Below are positions 34,983 through 46,879 of a DNA stretch of 64,000 bases, in pieces. The notes beneath the pieces were generated by a model, which was not told where the DNA came from, searched no databases, and saw only the letters and a program-made list of their open reading frames with translations. The translations under genes were made by a program, and so were the position numbers. Within the stretch, counting starts at the first letter, position 1; every line of letters starts with the position of its first letter. This stretch comes from Chalara sp. BL73 (lineage: Eukaryota; Ascomycota; Leotiomycetes; Helotiales): assembly GCA_918026815.1 (NCBI GenBank), contig CAKJVC010000160.1, forward strand, positions 372,001 through 436,000, written 5' to 3'.

Positions 34983-36473
34983 TCTAGGTAAAAAGAGCCT
35001 AAGGTCTAGTTGTCTTTGTGCATTCTAAAAGGGATAATTTGGCCAAATATTTTAAATTTTCAAATCAATCCCCTGTTATGAGGTTGGGAACTAGAGGATG
35101 TCGGGCAGTATAAGATAACAAGATCTTGAGGATGCGGAAAGGCATGATTTGTACTTTCCCTAGAGGACCCAGTAAATATCGGAGTAGCTATGTACATGTC
35201 GTGGCACGAACACCCCTCTAGGCAGCCGTTCACAGATCTTTCAAAGCTACTTGTGCTTGCGGAATACGTCTCAATTACCGATGTACAACTCTTTGAGGGT
35301 TTCTAGCTTCTGGAGTTGCCTAAAATTGGCTTCTTTTCGGAGGCAGATTGATTGGTAATTGTAATAGCCTTGTTTGAGAGCAAAAAGCCGTGTCGAGATC
35401 ATGGTTATTGAAAAATAGCCTTCGTTACACGGGTTGTGCGACCAGCATTTTACGGCCTCGCCGGATGGGTGGATTTCTCATGCGCTTTTGTGACGTGTTC
35501 AGGGCCTGTTCTGCACACCGAGCGGCCTTGCACAAAGAGCAGTCTCACATATCGACTCAGAATCAAGCTTTTCCTATGCATTACAGTGGAGCAGATAGGT
35601 GAGAGATAACCTATTTCTGTTCTAGAGGTGCTTACGTCTTAATTCCGTCTACTGAATTGGTTTTTCCTATACAGGACTTACTACTTAAATTCTGGATGCA
35701 CAATTATCTACTATCTGATGCGAGCCTTATTTTTTACATATCCCAAACAAGTTAGCGATGATAGGCATAGATTGATGTGTACAAGCAAACACAAAATTCG
35801 AATTTTCCGGGTAGTGACAGCTGGCTCATGCTGTTCAAGATAAATGAAATGCGAATGTAACCAATGGAACCCGTTCCGATATTGCTTTTGGATCACATTG
35901 AAGCGCGAGATACCATCTTTTAATAAGGCGACAAAGTCTACGCCACCGCAACACAACTCTCACAACAGCATGAAAATTAGGAAGCCCACCCAACGAAAAC
36001 CTTAGTTTTGTCATAGTTGGAATTGTAAAATGATATGTCACATACAACCACAGACTGAAAAGAACTAGGCTGTTTCACGCGTCTCGAGTCACTCTAGCAT
36101 CAAGTACTAGTAGTGACAATAGTAATGTCTCAACAGTACCTTGAAAATGAGATCTGACATTCCCAATATGTGTACTGATAATTGAATCTGAGACTTAGCA
36201 TTCAGGCCCACGATCAAATGCCTGAAATCTTTTATACTTATCGGGTATTGACTAAGTTCTTGGAAAAGCATTTCCAATTTTTTGCCGCGCTGCTGCTTTC
36301 CCATTTAATTGACGCGGACGGGTGTTAGTTCCTGGCTTCTCCCAGCTGCTCCCTACAAAAACTTCCGCTCAAGACGAGCGCATCAAGTGATAGCACCAGT
36401 AATAGGAGGAAAAGCAGCCATTAGAGAAGCAAAAATGCACAAAACCTAAGAACTGCTAACCTGTTATGGATTC

Positions 36474-36606
36474 AAAAAACCCCCCCCCCCCCCTTGCCAG
36501 TAAAGAATTAATAGGAAATTAAACAATCAAGTATCGTTATGGATTTACTATAATTAGTAAAATGACAAGTCTTTAAAATATTGGTAACGAGTGGGGGGTT
36601 TTTTTT
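36474..36606. repeat. Inverted A/C and G/T homopolymer pair (foldback candidate)
   Basis: A run of 6 A and 14 C (36474-36493) is mirrored by 6 G and 8 T (36593-36606). Inside the arms, TTGCCAGTA and, in reverse complement, TTACCAATA match with only G-to-A type differences. The unit is about 130 bp, the size of a small inverted-repeat element. No target duplication is evident. Poly-C runs are also prone to sequencing error. Confidence 0.35.
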
Positions 36607-36758
36607 AGACAAAATAGAACTTTCCCTCCTGCAGACGCAAGCTATATAAAAAATGGAGCTTTAAACATCACCTAATATGCCTACTAACCATATGCCTCTA
36701 GAGACTTTAAATCCATAGTATTAATTTCGGTCGACATATCTTCAAACAACTCACACCT

Positions 36759-36902
36759 TGTGATGACGCCGTAACTGTCACGTTAGCTACGTGACCTATA
36801 TATAGCGGAATAGGGAATTGACCTCTAGGTCAATTCAAGTGCCTTTTTGGGCCCGTTGGCGCAGCGGTAAAACCTATTCCTATTGCTACCGTTACAGTAA
36901 CA
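36759..36902 (+). repeat. Possible solo LTR or miniature element with tRNA-like A box
   Basis: A stretch beginning TGTGATGACGCCG and ending CCGTTACAGTAACA has a TATA-like CTATATATAG (36796-36807) and ends in the form common to fungal LTRs. Inside is GCCCGTTGGCGCAGCGGT (36850-36867), which fits an RNA polymerase III A box; no B box follows in the next 100 bases. A short TGTCACG at 36777 is an alternative start. No target duplication was found. Confidence 0.3.
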
Positions 36903-38035
36903 GCGACGTACAAAGACAACAATATGATGTTTTATATAAATAGGATAAAAATTTTACAAAACTATTTAGCATTCTCTCAAATTTATATAACACCGCTTGA
37001 CTCCGATACGAGTCCGAAAGCAACACAATTTTGAAAGACACCATTATTTACAGAATTTACTGATTGCTGTCTGAATCCTTCATTTCCCTTAGAGTCCAGG
37101 TATCCTAGAATATGGCAAGGATGAAGATAGACACAAGGTTATACGCTGGAACAGCAAAGTGCATCTTGGTAGCAAACGAGTTGAACATGCAAGAACATGA
37201 TAGGAAGACCTTCGGATATGTTTGGTAGCCCCCTTAATACTTCTATGATTCGAGAGCTGAGAGCTACAATCTTGTTAGTGGAGGCATATACGCTTTAGGT
37301 ATAACATTATGTGGACAAAGCACAAAGCGGGAGTTGGGTAGAAGTGGGCTCTCTTGACTTGGGGATATATAAATGGAAAGTCCGACAAAGAGTGAGGGTG
37401 AATACTCCACCTCGTCTGGGACTGGCGATGATAAATTAGCCGAGTCTACCTCTAGTGAATGAAAAAAAAGGGGGCGTTTTGTTAATTCAATAAGTAAATG
37501 GATTTGAACCTAGCGAAATTCTGGATCGTAGCACACTAAAATTTCGGACTGGATTATTAGAGCTAATAGGGTGTCAGAATATTCGTGCCAGGATTTCTGA
37601 ACCTGACTTTGCATATAAGCTGCTGATTCCCCCACATCGCCTCTCCATGGATCGCCTATTTTCCAATGTCCCGGCCAAACCAGCTCTTCACAGCCATGGC
37701 CACTTAAGTTCCGTCAAAAACTCCAGCTTCAACTTACCCAGTGGGCTTCTAAGTTCGAAGTTTAACTGTTGAGTCAAATGAGTTCCATATTAATCTCGTT
37801 GGTTGCGTTAGCCATTGAGTTATTTTGGTACGCACGTGATTTCGCGAGGCCGGAGCTGACCTCACACCCTGAGATCTCCTTCTCCAGTTGATAAGTAGAG
37901 CGCTTTTCCAACCTACAACCTCCTAAATACCAACTTCCCTAGCGTCCACATGTTGCCTATTGGCAGCAATCCTATTAGGGGGCTCTTTTCCAGAAGAAAC
38001 GTCTGCGTGCCATCCTCACCATCACGAACCGCACC

Positions 38036-38779
38036 ATGCTCCATTCCGCAACCCGCGAAAGCGCGTCAACACGCGTCTTCTACACCATTGAGCTCCTCAC
38101 CATGATCCTCAAATTCTGTCCTCTCGAAAGCCTTCTCTGCGTCCTCCCCCGCATCAACAAAACCTTCAAATCTATCATCGACACTAACAAGAACATCCAA
38201 CATTACCTCTGCTTCCAGCCGTGGGGCGATGACGATTACTGGCTGCGCTACGCCAAGATCAACCACTTCCTCCCCCTTCTCAGCTACATCTCTACCGATG
38301 CGCCGTCTACCCCCGGCTGCTTCTATGATTTCGGTCCGGGGCCTGACGGCGACTCAGACTACGAGGGTTGGCTCGGCGGCGATTTCCGCGAAGACGATAA
38401 TCTAAGGGTGTTTCACGAGCTGCACTGGCGCAAGCTCGAGCAGGACGAGCGCTTCATGCGTCCTGAGGCGAGCTGGCGCCGCATGATGCCTGTGCAACCA
38501 CAGGCGCGCGAGATCTGGAATTATGACCGTGAGAAGGGGAAGGAGGTTGATGGCGAGTGCTCGAGGGAGTTGGATCCGAGGGGGAAGGGGTATCCAAGGA
38601 GGTTGGGGGAGCTGTATGAAGATGCCAAAGCGTTGGAGGCGGATAATTGCTGTTTGAGGACTCGCACATTAATCCGCTCCTCCGAGAGGTACCATCTAGC
38701 GGTGCAGGTCAATGTGGAAGTTAAGCCTATTGATTCTGAAGAGGATATACAGAATAAACTCGCGTCGGTCCTCTTCTGA
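38036..38779 (+). CDS. F-box-like protein
   Basis: 247 residues in one exon. Residues about 13-63 (YTIELLTMILKFCPLESLLCVLPRINKTFKSII) fit an F-box, the Skp1-binding motif of substrate receptors of SCF ubiquitin ligases. The part after it (WGDDDYW ... YISTD) resembles the conserved tail of a fungal F-box family. The middle is acidic, with a WLGGDFREDDNL segment, and no substrate-binding repeat is visible. The frame is intact. The rest has no recognised domain, so the target is unknown. Confidence 0.7.
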   Translation: MLHSATRESASTRVFYTIELLTMILKFCPLESLLCVLPRINKTFKSIIDTNKNIQHYLCFQPWGDDDYWLRYAKINHFLPLLSYISTDAPSTPGCFYDFGPGPDGDSDYEGWLGGDFREDDNLRVFHELHWRKLEQDERFMRPEASWRRMMPVQPQAREIWNYDREKGKEVDGECSRELDPRGKGYPRRLGELYEDAKALEADNCCLRTRTLIRSSERYHLAVQVNVEVKPIDSEEDIQNKLASVLF

Positions 38780-39186
38780 GGCTTGGAAGTAAGACATGGG
38801 CTAGATAGGATGGTGAATCATGTCGATTTTAGATTATGGTTACCAATGTATAGAAAAGTCTCTGGGATTCTTAAATCATTGAAACCTCTCCTGTTAACGT
38901 ATGTTCTTCCTCTCTGTTGTGATGGTTCTTAAAAGGGTGCTTTCATGTTAGAACTCATGTATAAGAATACCAAAATCATGAATCGGAGCCTTTAAACAAA
39001 ACTTGAAACGCTACCTATGATCTAGTGCGAAATAAAACCAAGAAACTTTTAACACCCAAACGCCAAACTTTTCATATTTTCTCGAATATTTTGCGACCCA
39101 AATCCCGCTGGTAGTATTATTGAATAAGAACTCAGTAAATTTTGCAAGTTTTAGCAATTTATTTACACCTCTTAACTACCCTTCAA

Positions 39187-40077
39187 TCAATCAAAATAAC
39201 AATCTCCCCTGATTAGTTCTTCCACAAACTTAAAAGCCGCAGATGTTGCTTCCGAAACATTTTGGCCGTTTGCCAAATTTGCTGCAATCACCGCTATGAT
39301 CCAATCAGTTTTCATTCTCCCACAGATTGAGTATCCCACTTTGGACTTACGAGGAATAGAATAACTTGCTCCGGTTACGCCTTTTGGATTCTCAAACGTA
39401 GAAGTTACAATGAGCGGCTCTCCATCACCGCACAGGACGAAATGCAACGTGGTTTTTTTACCAATCGCGTCAACGATCTCCCGTTTAATGAGGACATATT
39501 TAGGACCCAGGCTACGCAACGACTTGGCCATCTCCGCTACGTCCCCTATGCTCTTTGGATAATTAGCCGTAATGCCAGCCTCATCTAGCAGGGCTTTGAC
39601 TTCGGGAACTGTGGCAGACAGAATAGTAATTGATGGCAGTATGTCTTTTCTGAGCGCTGTGATTACTTCAGGCTCCGGTGCAGGCCCTGTTTTGAAAATC
39701 GGTTCAACATCTATCACTGCTGGGACTTGTTTATATTGCTGTAAGATGTTGGATACGATTCCGACAGATTCAACAGAAAATAAGGCTCCTATGAGAACGT
39801 TTCTTAGATTTCAATCTGTCGCCTTGTGTGGGGTCAATATTTGCTAACCGATTTTGACCGCTTTGACATCTGCGTTTTGCACATGGTCATCGATCTGATT
39901 TTGAAGGGATGAGGGTGTAGCTTCAACGATATCCACGATGTTTTCTTCATCTCTGACAGCTGACCCAGTAGAAACAATTGTAACTGGAAATTTCTTTGCC
40001 CTAACTGCCTTTTCGTCGGCTGTTAAACCACTGGTATTGTCAGTGAAACCGGCGAAAATAACGATGAATGGAGCCAT
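39187..40077 (-). CDS. Divergent HMP/HMP-P kinase (ThiD/THI20-like) with altered active site
   Basis: Three exons, 40077-39849, 39788-39351 and 39293-39187, joined by 60-bp and 57-bp introns (GTTAGC ... CATAG; GTAAGT ... CATAG), encode 257 residues. The second intron is open in frame and could be missed. Family segments: MAPFIVIFAG, VKIGALFSVESVGIVSNIL, VPAVIDVEPIF, KGVTGASYS and VIAANLANGQNV. ThiD-family kinases phosphorylate hydroxymethylpyrimidine for thiamine synthesis or salvage. Two key regions are altered: the N-terminal GSDSSGGAG-like loop reads FTDNTSG without the Gly-Gly-Ala, and the GTGC-type anion hole reads TGASYS, with Tyr where the catalytic Cys is usual. The frame is open, so it is a gene, but activity is doubtful. 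An upstream ATG at 40107 is an alternative start. Confidence 0.7.
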
Positions 40078-40459
40078 ACAGTCTCGTCGAGGTATCTGAG
40101 CACCCAAAAACTAATACATGTGCTTTGTCCATACTTTGAATGTCCAAGATAATGGAGTTTTACAGGGACGTACAAAGGATTCTTAGATAAGTTGCAAATC
40201 ACTACTTCATTGATGAGGTAGTGCCTGAATGTTTGGTTGGGTGGGTGTGCAGACGTAGATAGTGCTGGTACAGCTGAGGGTTTTGACAGGAGATGTTTGT
40301 TTTTAATTGACGCAGGTCAGATGTTGGGTTGCACCACATCTTGATTGGTTGATAAAATGAGAAGTAACAACATGCAACTACCCCCACACACACCACCATC
40401 CTAGCGCTAAAATACTGATTTGGGTAGAGGTTACATGGGCATAGGTGCTAGTCTACGAT

Positions 40460-41260
40460 TAGCTCATCGCGATTCGATCGCTGAGGTTTGAATAAGCTTT
40501 TATTTGAAAAGTTACCCCACAGTCCCGATATACATAACTGTCAAGCTTTTTGGCTGCCCGCAAGACAAGAACCTCGGCTGTAAAAGATTCAATTCCAACA
40601 GACGACAACCTCATCATCACCATTGTCACTCCACTTTCGAACATCGACTCTGAGCAATGTGCCGTATGGTCAAAACTACTAGATGAACTATCAAACATTC
40701 CCTTCCTCGTCTCGACCGCAAGAACCAAAGTTTCCACATTCACGTTCCCAACCAGCATAAACTCCTTCCCATTCTCCTTTTCGCACGGCCTCCATGGGCA
40801 CCCCCTCTTGCGCATAACGATCGGCGTAAAAGCGGAAGTCGTTTTTCGACAGATATTCTTCCGATAAAGCCTCGTTGTAACATGCAAGTGGTACCAATCT
40901 GTTCATTATGATATCAAATTTACATTCTAACTCTCGGGATTTAGTCGGTGATGTTCCGCAGCTTTTTCTTAAGTCACCAGTTCGTATCAAGAATTTCTAC
41001 ATCGTTTCGAGACCGCCGTTGTTTAGAAGATGTGCGGTAACGGAAATCAGTACCGTCAAGAGGATTGTTCCTGGGACTAGGGAGTAGAGGACTTTGCGAT
41101 TGTTGAGCTTAGATGTTTTGGGCCATTTTGAAATCCTGGGGTATGCGACTGTTTGAGTAGGCTCGGTAGGAGATCGATGTCGAGGAATAATTCGTCGCGG
41201 TCCTCTTGTTCTATGGTTGTTATGGCGATACCAAGACCGAGACTCTTGTTTGCGTAAAAG
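40460..41260 (-). pseudogene. Fungal type II membrane protein of unknown function (CGxSPxEA...GCxFD family), broken
   Basis: Minus-strand reading gives a basic N-terminus, a membrane span (LYSLVPGTILLTVLISVTAHLL, about 41100-41035), an in-frame TAG (about 41000), then KSCGTSPTKSRELECKFDI and LVPLACYNEALSEEYL, followed by GEWEGVYAGWERE. These match a widespread fungal family of unknown role, with a Cys pair and a DHTAHC-type motif near the end. The DHTAHC segment (about 40645-40625) is present but in another frame, so a frameshift lies near 40735. The nonsense and frameshift changes mean this copy is broken. Confidence 0.6.
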
Positions 41261-41864
41261 GACTTTGAACCAACTTATAGGAGTGGCCCTCTTAGAGGCT
41301 CAAGAAATAATAAATATTTGTTTGGTTTGTGTCTCTACTTGCTTATAAGGAAAAGGTTTATTGAGAAACTGACCCACGCTAGTAATTTTGTTAGGATTAT
41401 TACCAAACTTGCTCATAACACATTAGAGAGATAAAAGCATGCCACTCCTTCAGTAGTCCTGATGCAGCAAGTCTCCAGTCCAGTGCCAGTGCTACCGAGA
41501 ACCTCGATATCCCATGCGTGTAATTGCAGTAAACTCCCTCAGCAGCTTGCTGGCAATTTGATTCCAGGTTGGCACCCGCGACTTCAGCACGTTTTTCAGG
41601 GTTGATGTCGCGGGTCTTGAATGCAAAGGCCCCAAATTAATAGTTTAGTTGATAGTTTACTCAATAGTTTACTTAATAATTGAATTGCGGTATTGGCTGA
41701 TAACTTAATTCTAAGTACTTGTGAGGGGTAACTTCAAGCTCACGCTTTTTCTTTGAAGTTGTCCTTTTTATACAGGTCATGATAGTAGTCCTTCTCAATC
41801 CCACTTCGGCCTCTGTTTCCCGATTCTGGCAAATTATGAGTTCATGTTGTGGCCCCATTCGTCA
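41261..41864. other. Intergenic, one short open reading
   Basis: A minus-strand reading of about 68 codons at 41640-41437 (NLESNCQQAAEGVYCNYTHG) looks like a fragment of a secreted Cys-containing protein but has no start or continuation I can support. AGTTTA-type repeats lie at 41640-41690. Confidence 0.3.
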
Positions 41865-42920
41865 AGGATTCAACTTCAGTCATTGAAAACAAATACTGTT
41901 CATATACTTTCTTTCCCGGTGGCATGAGGTCAAAGTGAATGGGAACCTCTGTGCCAGCAAGGAATAGATACTAGTACATCGCGCCGGCAAACACGCCTCC
42001 ACAATGATATTGCCCAGCAGTGAAGGAAACATGGACTTCCAGGTATAGTAGCCTACAGTAATGTCTGGTGCCTCAAGATATGAAGGGGTATAAAGTACAT
42101 ATTTGTCATAACGTGGTCTGCGCTGAGACCCACGAAACACATTACTGGAAACCAGATGGCGATGATCTTTGAGACGACCTCGCGAGAGGAAATTGCAAGA
42201 AAAATGGCCGTGCTAGAACATAATTATTAGCACATAATTTCCGGCACGATTCACAATAGATCCATGCAATTGCACAAGCCGAATAATGTTGTTTATTATG
42301 TAAGTTCGTTCTCAGAAAGAGGCTTACTCACCAGACCAGCCAGTTACCTATGAAGAATACACTTTAGCTGTGAGGACAGTTTAGACGATGATTGATCGAT
42401 GACTGATTGAGAAGTAAAGCCTTTCGTATGATGGCCCCCAGAAATATTTGATGCCATTGGACGCTCATTTTCCTGTCGACGAAGGCATAGCATATTCTTT
42501 CGACACCTTGTTATCATATTCCCCAAAATATCCAGTCAACATAAGAAACAACAATGCACCAGCCAAATTTCCAACGAAACTAATACCCCATGCTTTGAGT
42601 AACTGAAGAAAGTTGCAGCGTTGATGCCAAAGAGCCACGATTGAGTACATGCAGTAACTCGTGAATAGATCCGCTCCTGTCAAGACCGCTATTATCAACC
42701 CAACTGGAAAGGCTATTGCGGATATCGTGCGGGTGAGTCCTGGCGCGTTTGTTTGAAACCACGGCGATACGCCAGTTGACAGTGAGAGAGCACAGTCGAA
42801 GGAAATGAGAGCGCCACCCATAAACGAATTGAGGAAGATGTTATCAACTCTCGTATGTGCCTTCTTGGCATCAATTCGAGAGGTCAACTCTGTGGTCTGA
42901 GCTGGCGTGAAAACATCCAC
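41865..42920 (-). pseudogene. Formate/nitrite transporter (FNT family) pseudogene
   Basis: The first exon starts at 42920 (MDVFTPAQTTELTSRI) and reads through the first spans (DNIFLNSFMGGALISFDCAL, GADLFTSYCMYSIVAL, LLKAWGISFVGNLAGALLFL). A frameshift follows at about 42465, and the next segment (WHQIFLGAI) is in another frame. The expected donor at its end reads AT rather than GT. A small exon (GNWLVW, about 42345) and a long one (about 42218-42060, SREVVSKIIAIWFPVMCFVGLSADHVMTNMY) follow, then another frameshift before PDITVGYYTWKSM, and near the end a Trp-type TAG and one more frameshift. The family moves formate or nitrite; NitA-type proteins import nitrite. At least four disruptions make this copy dead. 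Confidence 0.8.
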
Positions 42921-43728
42921 TGTTAGACACAGCTTCCGAGGCTCGGCAGATGGAGATTACAATAGAGGAGGTGAATAAGGACAAGGGGCATAGAGACTAG
43001 TTATATATTCGTTCGAAGGATGCTATATTCATTAGTGAAACTAATACAAAGCTTGTGAAGAATCAAAGCTACCTGTGCGCAAGCCACGGGTCCACCCCCT
43101 TTTTCTAACAGGAGCCAAAAGGCCATGAAAGTGATTGCAACATGATAAACACAGTCTCGAAGGTAGATTTGAAGCGATAAGCCAGGGAGAAGACACAGAT
43201 ACATTTAAGATTCAAATACCAATGTGCATACATTTGTCTCTTGACAAGATCGAGGAATATTGCTATGCTTACATGGCTTAAAGGGGGTGATCCAGATCTT
43301 TGCCAAAAGGTCAGCTTGGTGCTGCCCACGGTCCCGGAAGTTATCTTCCTCTTTCTCAGTTCTCTTTGACCTGAAAAAGGCGTAAAGTTGCCAAAAATTT
43401 GCCTAGATGGCTTGCTACCCCATGCGGTTGATGCAAGGCCTAGGCCCAGCCCTGATCCTAAACGAAGATCTCGCAGACAAGTTAGATCCCCTACTGCTAA
43501 CAATCACACTGCTTTAATCAAATAGATTGCGCTGATAAAACAGCCGTGGTATTGTTTTCGATTGCATCTAAATTCTCTGAGCAACCGGGATGGGAGGAAA
43601 CTCGACGTCTTAGGTCGAACTTGCAGAACAAACACCCACTATGTGATGCCCCAAGCATATCATTTCCTGCCTACTATCGCTACCTACTTTCCTCCCCCTA
43701 TATTAAACATTACCTTATAAAGTCTATA
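42921..43728. other. Intergenic between FNT pseudogene and phosphate transporter
   Basis: No supported gene. A 132-codon minus-strand reading (43503-43105) has no similarity I recognise and no family motif. Confidence 0.45.
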
Positions 43729-46145
43729 CTAGCATCGAACTTGACTTGATTCTTCCTGTACTCTGTCGATCTCTCCCATTTCCTCCCCATCCTGCTCTGC
43801 TTCCGCTCTCCTCTCTGCCTCATCTCCACCACTAATTCGGTCTAACCACAAATAGACCTTGTCGCACGTTTCCGCCACCCAATGATAAATAGGTTCCACC
43901 CTCTTCGCCAGCCAGGCTTTCGAGAATCCATTTTCGTCTCTTCCAACTTCCCATTCCTCGAGGCTTTTCACAGCACCGTCTGTTCCCTGCTCGATGCGGG
44001 GTAGCCAGTAGAAGGTTATAAAGAGACCGCAGAGCATGAAGAAAGAGAATCTATGAAGTTGTTAATTTAAGAGAACTATCCAATATAAGAGAGGAGAGAG
44101 ATGTTGCCTACATGAGAAGTGAGTAAGGAAGCCATTTCTGTATCACGTTGTAGTCGGTATTGTTGCCATAGTCGATGTAGGCTAAGAATAACTGCGCGAG
44201 AACTGAGCCCAGTTTGCCGAAAGCAGCAGATATGCCATGGCACAGTGCTCGATACCGCGTAGGAAATAGCTCAGCGGGAAGGATGTACGTGATTGTATTG
44301 GGACCTAAGTGCCTGTTAACGGGAAATCGGTAAAGTCTTGATGTGCTTACCAAAGTTAAAGAATATCTGACAAAGGATGTACAGTACGATGATTGCGGAC
44401 GAGCTCCCAGTCTCGTAGAGGTGATTGAATGTGCCACCAATAATAACAAATAGAATGAACAGCCAAAAGAAGCCAATGAGCTGGATATTTCTCCTGCCGA
44501 CACGGTCGATAACTACCAATGTAATGAGGCAGCCGATTATGGCCCCAATAGACACGATGACAAGACTTTGCAAGAAATTATGAACAAGAAGTTTATATAT
44601 CGATGTAGACGGTTTGCTGGTCGAGCCGTACCAGATCGTCGTGATGATCTTAGGACTGTTCATGCCGAGTCCGTAAAATGGTCTGGTATAGTATCAGCTC
44701 CGCAAAACGGGAAAAATTGTGAGCAAACTTACAAATCAACAAAAAACCAACATAACGAGGTTGCTATTAAAGTACGGAGATTGCCACGATGCCAGAAATA
44801 GTCCTTAAAATCCTTCCACGAAGGTTTAGGCGGGGCTTGCACTTCTTCTGCATCAGCAAAAGAGGGCCTCTCCAGATCTTCGTTGGGTTGCGCAGTCTGC
44901 GAGTCATCTCCAGATACGTTGCGTAATGTAGTGCCATCTGAGATGGCAGATTGGCGTTGGATTTGAGGTTGGGTATCCTCGGTAAGCTCCACGGAAGAAG
45001 AAGATGAGGGCGATAACGAGCTTGTGGGTAGATATCGAGTGAGTTCCGCAGCTGCTTTTTGACTATCACCACCAACATCCGCTGTGTATCTTGGTGATTC
45101 AATGATGGTCAACCGGAACCACAGGGCGATAACAGCTGGAACAACGCCAACCCCAATTATCCATCGCCATCTAGAATCTAGGGCTTTTAGACACTCGCCA
45201 GTACAGGTAGTAACAGTAAATCCTTCAATATCAGCTCGCTGTCGGGATACGGCGATCAAGGCAACCAAAGTTGCGGCCAGCTGTCCCAAAGGTTGACACA
45301 TGAAAACCGCCGTCATCATTTTCCCTCTTAATCTGGTTGGTGCAAATCTGTATATTAATTAGCGCTGAATTTTCTGTGAAGCACTATAGCACGACGTACT
45401 CTGCACAAATCACAGCACTCAATGGGTAGTCGGCACCTAGACGTCAATTTGTTAGCATTACATTGAGAGATTTTGAATAGAAAAGAGTATTACCTATACC
45501 GATCCCTAAAACAAAACGCCAAAACAACAACCAAACTATGACCGACATAGAGCCCTCTGTTCCGTTTGAGGACATAACGACACCCAGCGTGGCGCCTATG
45601 GTAATGATCAATTCTAGACCGTACATCTTTCGTCTCCCCTTCTCATTTATTAGTGCTGAATTTAAAGAAATAAGAGGGAAGTAAAATTTTATAACTTTTT
45701 ATCGAGGATTGTCAAGGGGACGGCGATCATAGATGATTTATGATGGAACATACCCAGATATCTGCCCAAAATCCGAATGTAATTTGGCCAATGATAGAGC
45801 CTCCCAGTGTTACCACACCCAAGGCAGTCTCGTAATTATGAGGTATTACACCTCCTTGATCTCCATAATAGATAATTCCCAGCATGGGAACAACGATGTT
45901 GATAGAGAATATGGCGTATGAATCAGTAAAGAATCCCACACCAGCAACGATTATAACCCATGACCATTCGGAGATCTTGGCGCCTTCCAGGCGGCCGAGG
46001 ATATATGCTCTCCTCTCTGACTCCTATATCAAAGTTCAGTGCACATATTGACATTAAAAGGGGTGTCTCATACGGTTATATGCCCGAAGTCATTGTCCCG
46101 GTACGGGTGCAGGAAGAACGTGAACCAGCGAAATCCCCAAACCAT
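43729..46145 (-). CDS. MFS inorganic phosphate transporter (PHO84 family)
   Basis: Eight exons: 46145-46074, 46023-45754, 45638-45494, 45436-45400, 45347-44733, 44682-44351, 44304-44112, 44050-43729; all phases agree and the product is 661 residues. The exon of only 37 bp (ADYPLSAVICAE) bridges two others. Family motifs: GVGFFTDSYAIFSI, RRKMYGLEL, GIGIGADYPLSAVICAEFAPTR, GLGMNSPKI, and FNFGPNTITYILPAELFPTRYR, the signature of phosphate:H+ symporters. A loop of about 95 residues (Ser-rich, LSPSSSSS) between transmembrane segments 6 and 7 is longer than in typical members. The gene is intact, unlike the FNT gene beside it. It is likely a plasma membrane phosphate importer; phosphate control was not tested. 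Confidence 0.9.
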
Positions 46146-46879
46146 ATTGGTGATATCTAATCTTTATAAATCCAGCTGGCTTTTAGGACTGAAGGCTATG
46201 ATCCTGAAGCAAGCTTAGAAAGAGGTAGCATCTAATGTCTAAAAGGCATGTGAATCGGAAAGTTGCGACCAGGGAACTGATGCCTGAAGCAAGCCATGTA
46301 CTTGGAAATTGGAAAAAAAGCCTCAAACAAATCGATGAGGCTGTGCAGCGCCACTTAGCCCGAGCATGTTGCCAGCCCCATCGTGAGGCTTCGGGCGATG
46401 CCCATAACATATATGAATACAGTTCATCCGAATTCAGCAGATCCAAATGTTACAAATTCCCGAATGTGATATGAACTGAGCCGGAAATAGTAGTCGTACA
46501 GAATATTGGTCGTCTACCTAAAGAGTATATAGTCATAATTAATTCGATTCTATCATTCGTTGAGATATCCCTGATGTTTGGTGCGGTGGGCGAGTGGGAT
46601 GCGACTACACGGGCACGTTCTGAAGCGATTCGCGAAGAAATCCCTGCAACATCAACAAGCATCCGCCAAACCTGCTTGAACGAAACATCTATCTACGCCT
46701 CTTTGACAATATATTTGACTGCGCCTGCAATAACAGGTCACGCCCCGGCTTTCTTACCCGAATGCACGGTTGCACTGCAGCCCTATAATCTGTCCTTAAA
46801 TATATACCACACTCCCCACCCCCACTCTATCTCCCTCTGCTATATTTCTTTGTGGTCTTGGCAACAGGCTGCCTCAACT
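46146..46879. other. Divergent intergenic region
   Basis: It separates the minus-strand phosphate transporter (start 46145) from the plus-strand gene starting at 46880, so both promoters must be here. A TATA-like TAAATATATACC is at about 46797-46808. Open readings on the + strand (46574-46879) lie upstream of the chosen ATG in the same frame but have no family features. Confidence 0.55.

Larger units (their letters stand above)
34983..38035. other. Gene-poor stretch with small repeat candidates
   Basis: About 3 kb between the HET gene start and the F-box-like gene. No convincing gene. It contains a foldback candidate (36474-36606), a possible small LTR (36759-36902) and a short plus-strand reading of 29 residues at 37373-37462 (Ser/Thr/Glu-rich) that may be a gene fragment but is too short to judge. 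37660-38035 is the likely promoter region of the gene at 38036. Confidence 0.45.

Noticed and set aside
36850..36867. Possible tRNA gene start
   Set aside because: A-box-like start is present but there is no B box and no cloverleaf in the following bases.
43105..43503. 132-codon minus-strand ORF
   Set aside because: No recognised similarity; gene neighbours and splice signals give no support.
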